Shown: positions 1 through 8,225, counted from the stretch's first letter. The stretch is 26,752 nucleotides of DNA from JANNHK01 sp031404355 (GCA_031404355.1 JANNHK010000239.1:1-26752); one strand, 5' to 3'. Notes: generated from the sequence alone by a model not told the origin. Translations and numbers: made by a program.

Positions 1-2
1 TG

Positions 3-299
3 TTCTGCTCGAAGAACATCCCCACCGCGGAGAACGAGTTCTCGGGCCAGAACTGGACGCGCACCGAAATCGAGGGGCTCGACGCGGTGCTCGAGGAGCT
101 CGACACGACCCTCGACGAGGCGACGCAGTCCGACCTCGGCAAGCAGGCCGACCAGCTCCAGGCCGAGGGAATGGCGTCGCTGCCGCTCGACCCGCTCCCG
201 AACATCTTGATCTGGAGCGACACCGTCCTCGGTGACGTCAGCGACAACCCGGTCCTCGGGCCGTTCCACAACCTCAACCTGCTGGGCGTCTCCTCGTAG
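3..299 (+). CDS. ABC transporter family-5 solute-binding protein, C-terminal end (partial)
   Basis: The reading frame is open from the left edge and ends at TAG 297-299, so only about the last 98 residues are present. The peptide has the flavour of the C-terminal lobe of extracellular peptide-binding proteins (SBP_bac_5): an NWTR segment, a helical stretch ending in ADQLQAEGMASLPL, then a closing beta region NILIWSD and FHNLNLLG. It directly precedes two DppB/DppC-type permeases and two DppD/DppF-type ATPases, which is the usual gene order for a peptide, nickel or opine importer, and this context carries much of the call. The protein would be a secreted lipoprotein, but the signal peptide lies outside the window. 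The ligand cannot be told from this fragment. Confidence 0.75.
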   Translation, partial: FCSKNIPTAENEFSGQNWTRTEIEGLDAVLEELDTTLDEATQSDLGKQADQLQAEGMASLPLDPLPNILIWSDTVLGDVSDNPVLGPFHNLNLLGVSS

Positions 300-330
300 A
301 AACCCGGTTCGCCATGCCGATGCGTGTTTC

Positions 331-360
331 GGGGCCCGGTTCGATACCGAACCGGGCCCC
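331..360 (+). promoter_or_regulatory. Intercistronic hairpin, 13-bp perfect stem
   Basis: GGGGCCCGGTTCG at 331-343 pairs perfectly with 348-360 around a 4-nt loop (ATAC). It lies 31 bases after the binding-protein stop and 24 bases before the permease start. No T-run follows, so it is more likely a partial terminator or an mRNA-stabilising stem than a full terminator. Such stems between the binding-protein gene and permease genes commonly let the binding protein be made in excess; that role is inferred here. Confidence 0.6.
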
Positions 361-384
361 GCGCGCGTATGGTCTCGACCGCCG

Positions 385-1353
385 ATGCTGATCTACGTCG
401 CCCGCCGCGCGCTGTACTCCATTCCCGTCCTGCTGATCGCGACGTTCGCCGTGTTCTGGATGGTCAGCGCCACCTTCGACCCCACGGCCAAGCTCGCCCA
501 GTCGCGCGATGCCGCGAACATCCGCGCCGAAATGAAGGAGGAGTTCGGTCTCAACCGCCCGCTGGTCGTCCAGTACACCGACTGGCTGGGCGACGCGGTG
601 CGCGGCGACTTCGGCGACAGCTACCGCAGCCGCGAGCCTGTGATCGACGAGGTCCGGCCCGCCTTCTGGAACACGTTCCAGATCATCACGTGGGGTGTGC
701 TCATCTCCGCGTTCGTCGCGATCGCCGTGGGTGTCTACAGCGCGATACGCCAGTATTCGTTTTCGGACTATGCCCTCACCGGGCTCGCGTTCGTCGGCAT
801 TGCGCTGCCGCCGTTCTGGTTCGGGCTCGTGGCGTGGAGCCTCGCGATCTCGCTCGGTGAACGGTTCAACGGTGGCGAGACACTGTTCTTCGGGACGGGG
901 CTCCACTCGGCCGGCCAGAGCGGCATCAACGTCGACTACGCGCGCCACCTCGTGCTGCCGATACTCACCCTCACCGTCCAGATCATCGCGTCCTGGAGCC
1001 GCTTCCAGCGCGCCGCCATGCTCGACGTGATGTCGTCCGACTACATCCGGACGGCACGGGCCAAGGGTGTCCCGCGGCGCAAGGTCGTACTGAAGCACGG
1101 CCTGCGCAACGGCCTCGTCCCCCTGGTCACGGTCATGGCCATCGACGTCGGGGCGTTGTTCGGCGGCCTCGTGGTCACCGAGGTCATCTTCTCGATTCCG
1201 GGTATGGGACGGCTCTTCGTCGACGCCCTGCGCAACGGTGACGCGCCGATCGTGCTGGCCTGGCTCCTGATCGCGTCGGTGTTCATCATCGTGTTCAACC
1301 TCCTTGCCGACGTCCTCTACACCGTCTTGGACCCGAGGGTGCGACTCTCGTGA
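385..1353 (+). CDS. ABC transporter permease, DppB/OppB type
   Basis: A 322-residue inner-membrane permease. It opens with an N-terminal membrane helix (MLIYVARRALYSIPVLLIAT), followed by the extracytoplasmic FDPTAK...EFGLNRP segment typical of DppB/GsiC-like subunits. The cytoplasmic EAA loop reads YIRTARAKGVPRRKVVLKHG, the site that docks on the ATPase. It ends in a hydrophobic helix and the family tail DVLYTVLDPRVR. The ATG at 385 was chosen because residues from here match the family start; upstream codons in the same frame (from 232) read through the binding-protein tail and the hairpin. The stop overlaps the next start by 4 bases (GTGA), showing translational coupling. The transported solute is probably a short peptide but could be nickel, an opine or a glutathione-like compound. 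Confidence 0.9.
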   Translation: MLIYVARRALYSIPVLLIATFAVFWMVSATFDPTAKLAQSRDAANIRAEMKEEFGLNRPLVVQYTDWLGDAVRGDFGDSYRSREPVIDEVRPAFWNTFQIITWGVLISAFVAIAVGVYSAIRQYSFSDYALTGLAFVGIALPPFWFGLVAWSLAISLGERFNGGETLFFGTGLHSAGQSGINVDYARHLVLPILTLTVQIIASWSRFQRAAMLDVMSSDYIRTARAKGVPRRKVVLKHGLRNGLVPLVTVMAIDVGALFGGLVVTEVIFSIPGMGRLFVDALRNGDAPIVLAWLLIASVFIIVFNLLADVLYTVLDPRVRLS

Positions 1354-2345
1354 GCATTCAGCCCGTCTCCAGCACCCTGCTCGAACTCGGCCAGGATGCC
1401 GACCAGCTCCTGGTGCCCGACGCCGACGAGAGCGCCCGCTCGCAGTGGCAGCTGTTCCGGCGCCGGTTCTTCCGGCACCGCCTCGCCGTCGTCGGTCTTG
1501 TCGTCCTCGTACTGTTGGCCATCGCATGCTATGGCGCCAACTTCGTTGCTCCCTACGAGCAAGACGATCAGAATCTCGTCGCCGCCGGTCAGGGCCCGTC
1601 GGCCGATCACTTGATGGGTACGGACCCCCTCGGTCGCGACCTGCTGACCGAGATCCTCTACGCGGGCCGGGTGACCCTCACGATCGGGTTTGCGGTTGCC
1701 GCCTTCTCGACGCTCATCGGCGCGCTGTTCGGCGCGGTAGCGGGCTACCGCAGCGGCTGGTTCGACCAGGTGTTCTCGCGCATCACCGACCTGTTTCTGA
1801 TCGTGCCCGCGCTCCTCATCGCCGCCACCGCTATGAGTTACGTGCACCGCACGGGCCAGTTCCTGTGGTGGGACCTCGGCGACAGCCTGTGGTTCCTCGA
1901 GGTCAACGAGGCGACCGTCTTGATCCTCGTGCTCTCGCTGCTGGCGTGGCAATACGTCGCCCGGGTCGTGCGGGCTCAGGTGCTGTCGCTCCGCGAGCGG
2001 GAGTTCGTCGAGGCGGCGCGGGCGGCGGGGGCGTCGAGCGGGCGGATTATCCGCCGGCACATCCTCCCGAACACGGTCGGCGTGATCATGGTGAACCTGA
2101 CGCTCACGATCGCCGTCGCCATCGTGATCGAGGCCACCCTCACGGTCCTCGGGTTCGGGCTCAGGCCGCCCGACTTTTCGTGGGGCTACCTGATCTACAC
2201 GGCCCGCGGCACGGTCGGGACCGACAAGGCGTACATGCTCTACTGGCCGGGCTTCATGCTCTTCCTCACGGTGTTGTGCGTGAACTTCGTCGGCGACGGC
2301 CTGCGCGACGCGTTCGACCCGCACGGGCGCAAGGAACACCTGTGA
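1350..2345 (+). CDS. ABC transporter permease, DppC/OppC type
   Basis: The second membrane subunit of the importer, 331 residues. It has a long cytoplasmic N-terminal tail, a first membrane helix around LAVVGLVVLVLLAIACYGANF, the family motif HLMGTDPLGRDLLTEILYAGR, and an EAA loop EFVEAARAAGASSGRIIRRHILPN. The end FVGDGLRDAFDPHGRK is the standard DppC tail. The GTG start at 1350 overlaps the stop of the preceding permease. Its own stop overlaps the GTG of the ATPase gene by 4 bases, so all of 385-4455 reads as one tightly packed operon. It should pair with the DppB-type subunit to form the translocation pore. Confidence 0.9.
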   Translation: MSIQPVSSTLLELGQDADQLLVPDADESARSQWQLFRRRFFRHRLAVVGLVVLVLLAIACYGANFVAPYEQDDQNLVAAGQGPSADHLMGTDPLGRDLLTEILYAGRVTLTIGFAVAAFSTLIGALFGAVAGYRSGWFDQVFSRITDLFLIVPALLIAATAMSYVHRTGQFLWWDLGDSLWFLEVNEATVLILVLSLLAWQYVARVVRAQVLSLREREFVEAARAAGASSGRIIRRHILPNTVGVIMVNLTLTIAVAIVIEATLTVLGFGLRPPDFSWGYLIYTARGTVGTDKAYMLYWPGFMLFLTVLCVNFVGDGLRDAFDPHGRKEHL

Positions 2346-3412
2346 CGGACCTCCCGCCCCTTTCGTACATGGACGACGCGCCGGATGCGAGCACGGTCGG
2401 CGAACAGGACGGGACCCTCGTCGTCGAAGACCTCCGCGTGTACTTCCCGACCGACGCCGGTCTCGTGAAGGCAGTCGACGGCGTCAGTTTCGTGCTGCAC
2501 GAACACGAGACGCTCGGCATCGTCGGCGAGTCCGGGTCGGGCAAGACCGTGACGTCACTCGCCATCCTCGGGCTGTTACCCAAGTCGGCCAAGATCAGCG
2601 GCGACATCCGATTCCGCGGCCGGTCGATCATCGGCCGGCCCGAAAAGGAGCTACGCGAACTACGCGGCGACCGAATCGCGATGGTGTTCCAGGACGCCCT
2701 GGCCGCGCTTAACCCGGTATTCAGGGTCGGCGACCAGATCGCGGAGGCCATCGCCGTCCACAACGACGTTGCCGCGAAGGAGTTGCACGACCGGGCCGTC
2801 GAACTCCTCGATCTCGTCGGCATCCCCGACCCCGGCCGGCGCTACGCCCAGTACCCGCACGAGTACTCCGGCGGCATGCGCCAACGGGCCATGATCGCGA
2901 TGGCGATCGCCAACGAGCCCGACGTGCTCATCGCCGACGAGCCGACTACCGCACTCGACGTCACGATCCAGGCCCAGGTACTCGAAGTGATCGAGCGCAT
3001 CCAGGACCGGACGCGATCCGCAGTGCTCATGATCACCCACGACCTCGGTGTGGTAGCCGGGCTCGCGGACCGAGTGCTCGTGATGTACGCCGGCCGTGCC
3101 GTCGAGATCGGCACGGTCGACGACATCTTCTACGAACCGAAACACCCGTATACCCGCGGCCTGCTGGCGTGCCTGCCCCGCATCGACCGCGCGGCACGCA
3201 ACGAGCTCCTCCCCCGCATCGTCGGGCAGCCGCCGTCGATGATCCGGGTGCCGCCCGGCTGCGCCTTCCACACGCGCTGCCCGATCTCGACCGACTTCGA
3301 CGGAGTGTGCTTCCGCCAGCGACCGGAACTCGTCGAGGTCTCCGCGACGCAGCGTTCCGCGTGCCACTTCGCGACCACACTCGACGAGCGCTACACGGAA
3401 CTCGACCAGTGA
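2342..3412 (+). CDS. ABC transporter ATP-binding protein, DppD/OppD type
   Basis: A 356-residue ATPase that powers the importer from the cytoplasmic face. Walker A is GESGSGKT (about residues 62-69), the signature is YSGGMRQR (about 175-182), Walker B is VLIADEP (about 195-201), and the switch His is in ITHDLG. The C-terminal oligopeptide-transporter domain has the spaced cysteines (CAFHTRC, later Cys in GVCF and SACHF) typical of DppD/OppD, some of which bind an Fe-S cluster in homologues. The GTG start at 2342 overlaps the previous stop; an ATG at 2369 is a less likely alternative. It probably forms a heterodimer with the next gene product. Confidence 0.92.
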   Translation: MTDLPPLSYMDDAPDASTVGEQDGTLVVEDLRVYFPTDAGLVKAVDGVSFVLHEHETLGIVGESGSGKTVTSLAILGLLPKSAKISGDIRFRGRSIIGRPEKELRELRGDRIAMVFQDALAALNPVFRVGDQIAEAIAVHNDVAAKELHDRAVELLDLVGIPDPGRRYAQYPHEYSGGMRQRAMIAMAIANEPDVLIADEPTTALDVTIQAQVLEVIERIQDRTRSAVLMITHDLGVVAGLADRVLVMYAGRAVEIGTVDDIFYEPKHPYTRGLLACLPRIDRAARNELLPRIVGQPPSMIRVPPGCAFHTRCPISTDFDGVCFRQRPELVEVSATQRSACHFATTLDERYTELDQ

Positions 3413-4455
3413 CCGGCACCCCGCTGCTCGAAGTCGAGAACCTCGTCAAGGAATTCCCGATCCGCAGCGGCTTCTTCCGTCGTCAGGTAGGGGCCGTGCA
3501 GGCCGTGTCCGGCATCTCGTTCAGCGTCGAGCAGGGACAGACACTGGGCTTGGTCGGCGAGTCGGGATGCGGGAAATCCACGACGAGTCGCCTGATCCTT
3601 CGGCTCATCGAACCGACTGCGGGTTCGGTGCGGTTCGACGGCCGCGACATCTTCACGCTCGGTACGTCGGAGATGCGGGCGTTACGTCAGAAGATGCAGA
3701 TCGTGTTCCAGGACCCCTACGCGTCGCTCAATCCCCGTATGTCTGTGGCGGCAATCATCAGTGAACCGCTGCGCGTGCACAAGATGTACCGCGCCAACGG
3801 TCAGCAGCGCGTCAAGGATCTACTCGATCTCGTCGGCCTCAATCCGGAGCATGCGAACCGCTTCCCCCACGAGTTCTCCGGCGGACAACGGCAACGCATC
3901 GGCATCGCCCGCGCGCTCGCGCTCGACCCGCAGCTCCTGATACTCGACGAACCGGTCTCGGCCCTCGACGTGTCGATCCAGGCGGGCGTGGTCAACCTCC
4001 TGTCCGAGTTGCAGCGAGACCTGGGCCTTACCTACATGTTCGTCGCGCACGACCTCTCGGTCGTACGCCACGTGAGCGACATCGTGGCCGTCATGTATCT
4101 CGGCCGGATCGTGGAGGTCGGCCCCCTCGACGCGGTGTACGACCAGCCCGCGCACCCGTACACGCACGCGTTGCTCTCGGCCGTCCCGATACCCGATCCC
4201 CGCCGCGAACGGGCGCGGCGACGGGTGCTCCTCGAGGGCGACGTTCCGAGCCCCTCGGCGCCGCCAGCCGGCTGCCGCTTCCACACGCGCTGCCCGCTGG
4301 CGCAGGATGTCTGCGTGCAGGAAACGCCCCCACTCGTCGACACGGTCGGAGGCCAGAAGGTCGCCTGCCACTTCGCGCTCCTGCCCGGCGAGTCGCTCAT
4401 CGGTCGCGCGGACGCGCTCGGGCGGGACGTGGCGCTGCAGGAACGCACCGGCTGA
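3409..4455 (+). CDS. ABC transporter ATP-binding protein, DppF/OppF type
   Basis: The second ATPase of the importer, 348 residues. Walker A GESGCGKS is at about residues 50-57, signature FSGGQRQR at about 156-163, Walker B LLILDEP at about 176-182, switch His in VAHDLS. The N-terminal FPIRSGFFRR insertion and the C-terminal CRFHTRCPLAQDVC cysteine pattern are typical of DppF/OppF. The GTG start overlaps the previous stop by 4 bases. It is the last gene of the operon; the next gene is convergent, 48 bases further on, with no strong terminator hairpin that I can see between them. Confidence 0.92.
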   Translation: MTGTPLLEVENLVKEFPIRSGFFRRQVGAVQAVSGISFSVEQGQTLGLVGESGCGKSTTSRLILRLIEPTAGSVRFDGRDIFTLGTSEMRALRQKMQIVFQDPYASLNPRMSVAAIISEPLRVHKMYRANGQQRVKDLLDLVGLNPEHANRFPHEFSGGQRQRIGIARALALDPQLLILDEPVSALDVSIQAGVVNLLSELQRDLGLTYMFVAHDLSVVRHVSDIVAVMYLGRIVEVGPLDAVYDQPAHPYTHALLSAVPIPDPRRERARRRVLLEGDVPSPSAPPAGCRFHTRCPLAQDVCVQETPPLVDTVGGQKVACHFALLPGESLIGRADALGRDVALQERTG

Positions 4456-4503
4456 CCCCGTCCGGCTCTACGGGTCGTGGCGGGCCCTTCGGGACCTCGC
4501 GCT

Positions 4504-5388
4504 TCAGATCGCGGCGGCGGTGATCGGGACGTCGCGCGCGATGCGCTTCACCATGCTCGCGATCGTCTGGCCGGGACCGATCTCGACGAAGCTCGTGCAG
4601 CCGAGGTCGACGAGGGTGCGTACCGACTCGGTCCACCGAACGGGTGAGGTGAGTTGACGGCCGAGCAGGTCGGGCCAGTCGGCACCGTTGCTGTGTGGCG
4701 TTGCGTCGACGTTGGCAACGACCGGGAGCGTGCCGTCGGTGAAGGTGGTCCCGGCCAGCGCGGCGCGCAGTGTCTCGGCCGCGGGTTCCATGAGCGGCGA
4801 ATGGAATGCGCCGCCGACCGGGAGGGAGCGGACTTTGGTGCGGGGGAGTGCGCCGCACGCGGTGGTTGCCGCCGCGATGCCATCCGCGTCGCCGGCGAGG
4901 ACGGTCTGGCCCGGCGCGTTGTAGTTCGCCACCCACACGTGCGCACCGTCGGCCCGCAGCTTCGCGATCGCGTCGGCCAGATCGTCGTCGGGTGCGCCGA
5001 GTACCGCAACCATCGTGCCCACGTGTTGCTCCGCGGCGGCGAGCATCGCGGCCCCGCGCGCCGCGACGAGCCGGGCGGCGCCGTCGAGGTCGAGGATGCC
5101 CGCGGCAACGAGCGCCGAGTACTCGCCCAGGCTGTGACCGGCACACGCAACCGCATCGTCGGTGCCCGCGTGGCGCAGCATCACCATCTCGAGCGCGAAC
5201 GTCGAGATCTGGGCGCGGTCGGTGCGGCGCAGGGTGTCGTCGTCGGCCCGCAACAGGAGGCCGGCGACGTCGTGCCCCGAGAGCTCGGCGATCGGGTCGA
5301 CCACTGCCCATCCGTCGGTGTCGCGCCAGGTTTCGCCCATCCCGGCCCGTTGCGAGCCCTGGCCGGAGAAGAGGAGGCCGACACCCAC
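4504..5388 (-). CDS. fabD: Malonyl-CoA:ACP transacylase (FabD-like)
   Basis: Moves the malonyl group from CoA to acyl carrier protein to supply fatty-acid synthesis. The 294-residue protein begins LLFSGQGSQ (oxyanion-loop Gln motif), has the nucleophile elbow AGHSLGEYS with Ser86, the carboxylate-binding Arg in ARGAAM (about 111), and the catalytic His in GAFHSPLM (about 196), so it looks fully active. I place the start at GTG 5388 because this aligns with the family N-terminus; the ATG at 5454 would add 22 unusual residues and overlap the divergent regulator gene. It stands alone: no fabH, acpP or fabF is nearby, so a role in a special lipid or polyketide pathway cannot be excluded. Its upstream region includes the 20-bp palindrome at 5415-5434. 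Confidence 0.88.
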   Translation of the reverse strand: MGVGLLFSGQGSQRAGMGETWRDTDGWAVVDPIAELSGHDVAGLLLRADDDTLRRTDRAQISTFALEMVMLRHAGTDDAVACAGHSLGEYSALVAAGILDLDGAARLVAARGAAMLAAAEQHVGTMVAVLGAPDDDLADAIAKLRADGAHVWVANYNAPGQTVLAGDADGIAAATTACGALPRTKVRSLPVGGAFHSPLMEPAAETLRAALAGTTFTDGTLPVVANVDATPHSNGADWPDLLGRQLTSPVRWTESVRTLVDLGCTSFVEIGPGQTIASMVKRIARDVPITAAAI

Positions 5389-5414
5389 GGACCGGAGATT
5401 ACGCAGTATCGGAG

Positions 5415-5434
5415 TGGTATCAGATCTGATACCA
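5415..5434. promoter_or_regulatory. Perfect 20-bp palindromic operator
   Basis: TGGTATCAGATCTGATACCA reads identically on both strands. It covers most of a TACCAT -10-like box (5430-5435) that sits 6 nt before the ATG of the XRE gene, and lies 26 nt upstream of the fabD GTG. Autoregulated XRE antitoxins usually bind such a palindrome, so the XRE protein next door is the best candidate ligand. Regulation of fabD as well is possible but is inference. Confidence 0.75.
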
Positions 5435-5441
5435 TTAAGCC

Positions 5442-5750
5442 ATGGACGCCGCAACCATCTTGCGCCGGGCCCGGCACCGATCGGGCCTCAGCCTCAGGAT
5501 GCTCGCGCGGCGGGCAGGGACGTCGCACTCCACCCTCGCCGCGTACGAAGCGGGGCGCGTGACACCGGCGGTCGACACGTGCGAGCGCATCGTGCAGGCC
5601 GCGGGGTTCTCGGTGACGACCATGCTCGTACCCACCGTGGCGACCGATGCCGCTCGCAGCCGCGAACTGCAAGAGGTGCTCGAACTCGCGGCCCAGTTCC
5701 CCGCCCGGCACCGGCCGCACATCGCGTACCCGCGCTTCGGACCGGCGTGA
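5442..5750 (+). CDS. XRE-family DNA-binding protein, candidate antitoxin
   Basis: A 102-residue protein. Residues about 5-60 form a Cro/C1 helix-turn-helix: ILRRARHRSGLSLRMLARRAG, then SHSTLAAYEAGRVTP as the recognition region. The C-terminal half is a short helical tail (SRELQEVLELAAQFPAR) that could bind a partner. The ATG lies 6 nt after a TACCAT box, suggesting a leaderless transcript. The last bases overlap the GTG of the nucleotidyltransferase gene by 4 bases (GTGA), so both are made from one message. The upstream perfect palindrome overlaps the -10 box, as expected of an autorepressor. HTH/nucleotidyltransferase gene pairs are known as toxin-antitoxin or abortive-infection modules; no function has been shown for this one. 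Confidence 0.8.
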   Translation: MDAATILRRARHRSGLSLRMLARRAGTSHSTLAAYEAGRVTPAVDTCERIVQAAGFSVTTMLVPTVATDAARSRELQEVLELAAQFPARHRPHIAYPRFGPA

Positions 5751-6307
5751 GTTCAACTGACCCCCCCTCGATTGTCGGCAAGATCCTGGCGCTCCACGCG
5801 GCGTTCGCGGAAGCCGATCTGCCCCACGCGTTCGGCGGCGCGCTCGCGCTGGCGTGGTGCACCCAGCAGGCGCGCGGCACGATTGACATCGACGTCAACG
5901 TGTTCGTGCCTGCCGACCGTTCGGGTGAGGTCTTCGCCGCGCTGCCCGACGGCGTAGCCCGCAGCGCCGACGAACTGGCGCGCTGCCTGCGCGACGGTCA
6001 GGTGCGGCTGTGGTGGGACACGACACCGGTCGACCTGTTCACCAACACGACCGATTTCCACGTCGCGGCCGCGGAGCGCGCCGTCGTGCACGAGTTCGCG
6101 TCGGAGCGGGTCCCGTTCCTTTCGTGCAGCGACCTGGCCGTGTTCAAGGCGTTCTTCAACCGGTCCAAGGACTGGGTCGACATCGAAGAAATGATCGAGG
6201 TCGGCACCCTCGATATCGACCTCACCCTCGGCGTCCTCGTCCGCTATCTCGACGCCGACGACGAGCGGGTCGCCCGCCTCCGGACCATGGCCCGTACCGA
6301 CCTGTGA
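5747..6307 (+). CDS. Nucleotidyltransferase-fold protein (AbiEii/MenT-like), candidate toxin
   Basis: A 186-residue protein with the elements of a minimal nucleotidyltransferase. It has a GG pair at residues 30-31 (FGGALALAW), Arg43 and Thr45, the paired acids Asp47 and Asp49 in TIDIDVNVF, and a third acid Asp96 in TPVDLF. A later KAFFNRSKDWVDIEEM segment resembles the KD..D helix of AbiEii-like proteins. Relatives add nucleotides to tRNA or other targets and are toxins kept in check by the partner gene. The GTG start at 5747 overlaps the XRE stop by 4 bases. It ends 30 bases before the tRNA-Leu gene. The target and toxicity are inferred; a housekeeping role is also possible. Confidence 0.75.
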   Translation: MSSTDPPSIVGKILALHAAFAEADLPHAFGGALALAWCTQQARGTIDIDVNVFVPADRSGEVFAALPDGVARSADELARCLRDGQVRLWWDTTPVDLFTNTTDFHVAAAERAVVHEFASERVPFLSCSDLAVFKAFFNRSKDWVDIEEMIEVGTLDIDLTLGVLVRYLDADDERVARLRTMARTDL

Positions 6308-6321
6308 GGTCGCCAATTCGG

Positions 6322-6327
6322 TAAGAT
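6322..6327 (+). promoter_or_regulatory. Putative -10 box for tRNA-Leu
   Basis: TAAGAT lies 10 nt before the mature 5' end of the tRNA, a suitable spacing for a start site a few bases upstream of the tRNA. No convincing -35 box can be seen. The box sits between the nucleotidyltransferase stop and the tRNA, so the tRNA probably has its own promoter. Confidence 0.45.
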
Positions 6328-6337
6328 GCCCCGCCTC

Positions 6338-6421
<84 letters not shown>

Positions 6422-6429
6422 CAACGCGG

Positions 6430-6449
6430 CCTGCGCTTCAGTGCGCAGG
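6430..6449 (+). terminator. Hairpin after tRNA-Leu
   Basis: CCTGCGC at 6430-6436 pairs with GCGCAGG at 6443-6449 around a 6-nt loop, beginning 8 bases after the tRNA end. Only a short T-rich stretch (TCGTTTC) follows, so it is a weak intrinsic terminator at best, of the kind often seen in high-GC Actinobacteria. Confidence 0.45.
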
Positions 6450-6571
6450 TCGTTTCGCGTCCACGTCCGCTATGTGGCGCCCTTCGGCGGTCTCGTCAAC
6501 TTCCCAGCGCGAGCATGACTGCGGGCGCCAGTCGAGCAGCGGTTGAAGTATCGAGCAGTAGGGTTCCGCGG

Positions 6572-7780
6572 ATGGGCGTGGGTCCTGATCTGGCATGTCG
6601 CGAGTCGGTTTGCGATCCCGCCGGGTACTTCGCCCGCTTCCGCGACGACGGGGCGGTCCAGTGGAGCGACGCCCAGCGGGGTTGGGCGGTGATCGGCCAC
6701 GACGCGGTCACCCGGGCATTTCGCGACGCGGCCACGCTCTCGGCCGACCGCATCGGCCCGCTCGAACGCATCGCTGCTCAGCGCCCTGAAGGGTTTGGCA
6801 CCGTGGTCGACTTGCTGCGCGGTTGGATGATCTTCCGCGATCCACCCGCCCACACTCGCCTACGCGAGCCGGTACGCGCGGCGTTCACGCCGCGACGTGT
6901 CGCTGACTTGGAGTCAGTCGTCGCGTCGATCGTCGAAGACGTGCTCGACACGCTGGCGGCGTCGAGTGGCGCAGTCGATCTGTCGGTCGGGTTCGCGCGC
7001 CCGATCCCCGCTTTGGTCATCGCCGCGCTGCTCGGTGTCGAGGCCAACGAGCGGCACCGCTTCCAGGCCTGGTCGGATGAACTTGCCGCGATTGTCTTTT
7101 CCACCAATGCGGGTTCGGTAGCAACCGACACGACGGTGCACGCGGCCGAGGAGTTCACGAAGTTCTTCGGTCATCTCGTGGCCCGCGAGAGAGACTCCCC
7201 GACGGGAGGCATCATCACGGCCATCGCCCAGATAGACGACGGCGACCTGGGCGACGCCGAACTGGTGGGGCTCTGCACGCTGCTCCTGTTCGCGGGCCAC
7301 GAGACGACTACCACCCTGCTCGGCAACGCCATCGCCATCCTCTGCGAGTCGCCCAAAGTGTGCGAGCAGCTGCGCGGCGACCCCGCCTTGTGGCCGTCCG
7401 CGGTCGAGGAGTTCATGCGCACGCAGGGCTCGGCCCGCACGATGGTGCGAAAGGTCGCCATCGACCACGAGCGCGAAGGAGTGCAGTTGCGCGCCCGCGA
7501 CAACGTGTTCTTGTCAATCGCGGCCGCAAACCACGACCCCGCCGTGTTCGCCGAGCCAAACGTATTGGACCTTGCCCGCGATCCCAATCCCCACTTGGGC
7601 TTCGGCTGGGGTCTCCACTACTGCCTCGGAGCCAACCTGGCCCGCATGGAGGCGCGGGTCGCGTTGGCGCGGTTGGTCGAGCGGTTCGGTCGATTCGAAG
7701 CTGCCGGGGCGATTCCACCGCTTGGCGGAAACCTGATGGGCTTTGGGCGAAGGCCTCTGCTCGTACACCTACGGGCGTAA
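6572..7780 (+). CDS. Cytochrome P450
   Basis: A soluble bacterial P450 that would hydroxylate a small organic substrate using electrons from a ferredoxin. In order: FRDPPAHTRLR (helix C region with the heme-propionate Arg), I-helix oxygen-binding motif AGHETT (about 241-246), ExxR pair Glu280/Arg283 in EEFMR, and heme loop FGWGLHYCLGANLAR with proximal Cys351. Its 402-residue length from ATG 6572 is normal for the family. This start is favoured because TAGGGT at 6559-6564 sits 7 nt upstream (leaderless pattern); ATG 6515 would add 19 residues. No ferredoxin or reductase gene is adjacent. The gene fills the interval between tRNA-Leu and the degenerate tRNA-end copy at 7905. Its substrate is unknown; the I-helix has Glu in place of the more usual Asp, which occurs in many actinobacterial P450s. 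Confidence 0.93.
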   Translation: MGVGPDLACRESVCDPAGYFARFRDDGAVQWSDAQRGWAVIGHDAVTRAFRDAATLSADRIGPLERIAAQRPEGFGTVVDLLRGWMIFRDPPAHTRLREPVRAAFTPRRVADLESVVASIVEDVLDTLAASSGAVDLSVGFARPIPALVIAALLGVEANERHRFQAWSDELAAIVFSTNAGSVATDTTVHAAEEFTKFFGHLVARERDSPTGGIITAIAQIDDGDLGDAELVGLCTLLLFAGHETTTTLLGNAIAILCESPKVCEQLRGDPALWPSAVEEFMRTQGSARTMVRKVAIDHEREGVQLRARDNVFLSIAAANHDPAVFAEPNVLDLARDPNPHLGFGWGLHYCLGANLARMEARVALARLVERFGRFEAAGAIPPLGGNLMGFGRRPLLVHLRA

Positions 7781-8225
7781 CACCCCACGCGCAGACTGCC
7801 GGGCCACCCCGCTAGCTGTCGTTGAGGGTGTGGCGCGACGATGGGGGCGCGGCCTTCTGGTCATGCCGCGACAAGCCACGTCCGCCAAGGGTCGCGTGTA
7901 CTAAGGGTTAAAGTCGCCCCTCCGACACGAAAGCTGAACTGCGAAAACGCCTGCAGGTCAACGACGCGCTCTTGCACGCGTGCCCTCATCTCAACGGCTG
8001 GTCGCAGGCGGGTTCGCTCGGTCGGTTTCGTTCTCATACCGCTGAAAAGCGCGGCCGGAGGCGCGAACGCGACAGAGCTGAGGCCTATCGTTCGGCTCGC
8101 CGCGTGGTTCTCGATGCAAGGTCGTGCACGCCGCGCGACGCTCGCGACGCGGTCGCCTCGGTACTCGGAGAGTCCACCTACCCGCCGCGGTTGCGACAGA
8201 GTGTCGGTCGAGCAAGGATCGTCAC
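7781..8225. other. Gene-free stretch with a tRNA-end repeat
   Basis: No convincing gene is seen in these 445 bases. Open frames run through but have no recognisable domains and arginine-rich, shadow-like composition. The notable content is the tRNA-Leu 3'-end copy at 7905-7928. The last bases hold the AAGGA ribosome-binding site for the next gene. Confidence 0.6.
7905..7928 (+). repeat. Degenerate copy of tRNA-Leu 3' end (att-like)
   Basis: Twenty-two of 24 bases match tRNA-Leu positions 6399-6422 (T-arm 3' half, acceptor strand CTCCGAC and the next bases), with C-to-A at 7910 and C-to-G at 7916. It is in the same orientation as the tRNA, 1.5 kb downstream, with the P450 gene between. This is the layout left by site-specific integration into a tRNA 3' end. 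No integrase gene is seen between the copies. Confidence 0.75.

Noticed and set aside
1317..2339. Long open frames antisense to the ABC operon and to the cyclase, MFS and WS/DGAT genes (for example 21141-23039 minus)
   Set aside because: They are low-complexity, Arg/Asp/Glu-rich shadows of high-GC coding frames with no recognisable domains, and the opposite strand holds clear genes.
4456..4503. Terminator between the ABC operon and fabD
   Set aside because: Only a 3-4 bp stem (CCC-TTC-GGG) can be drawn and there is no T-run.
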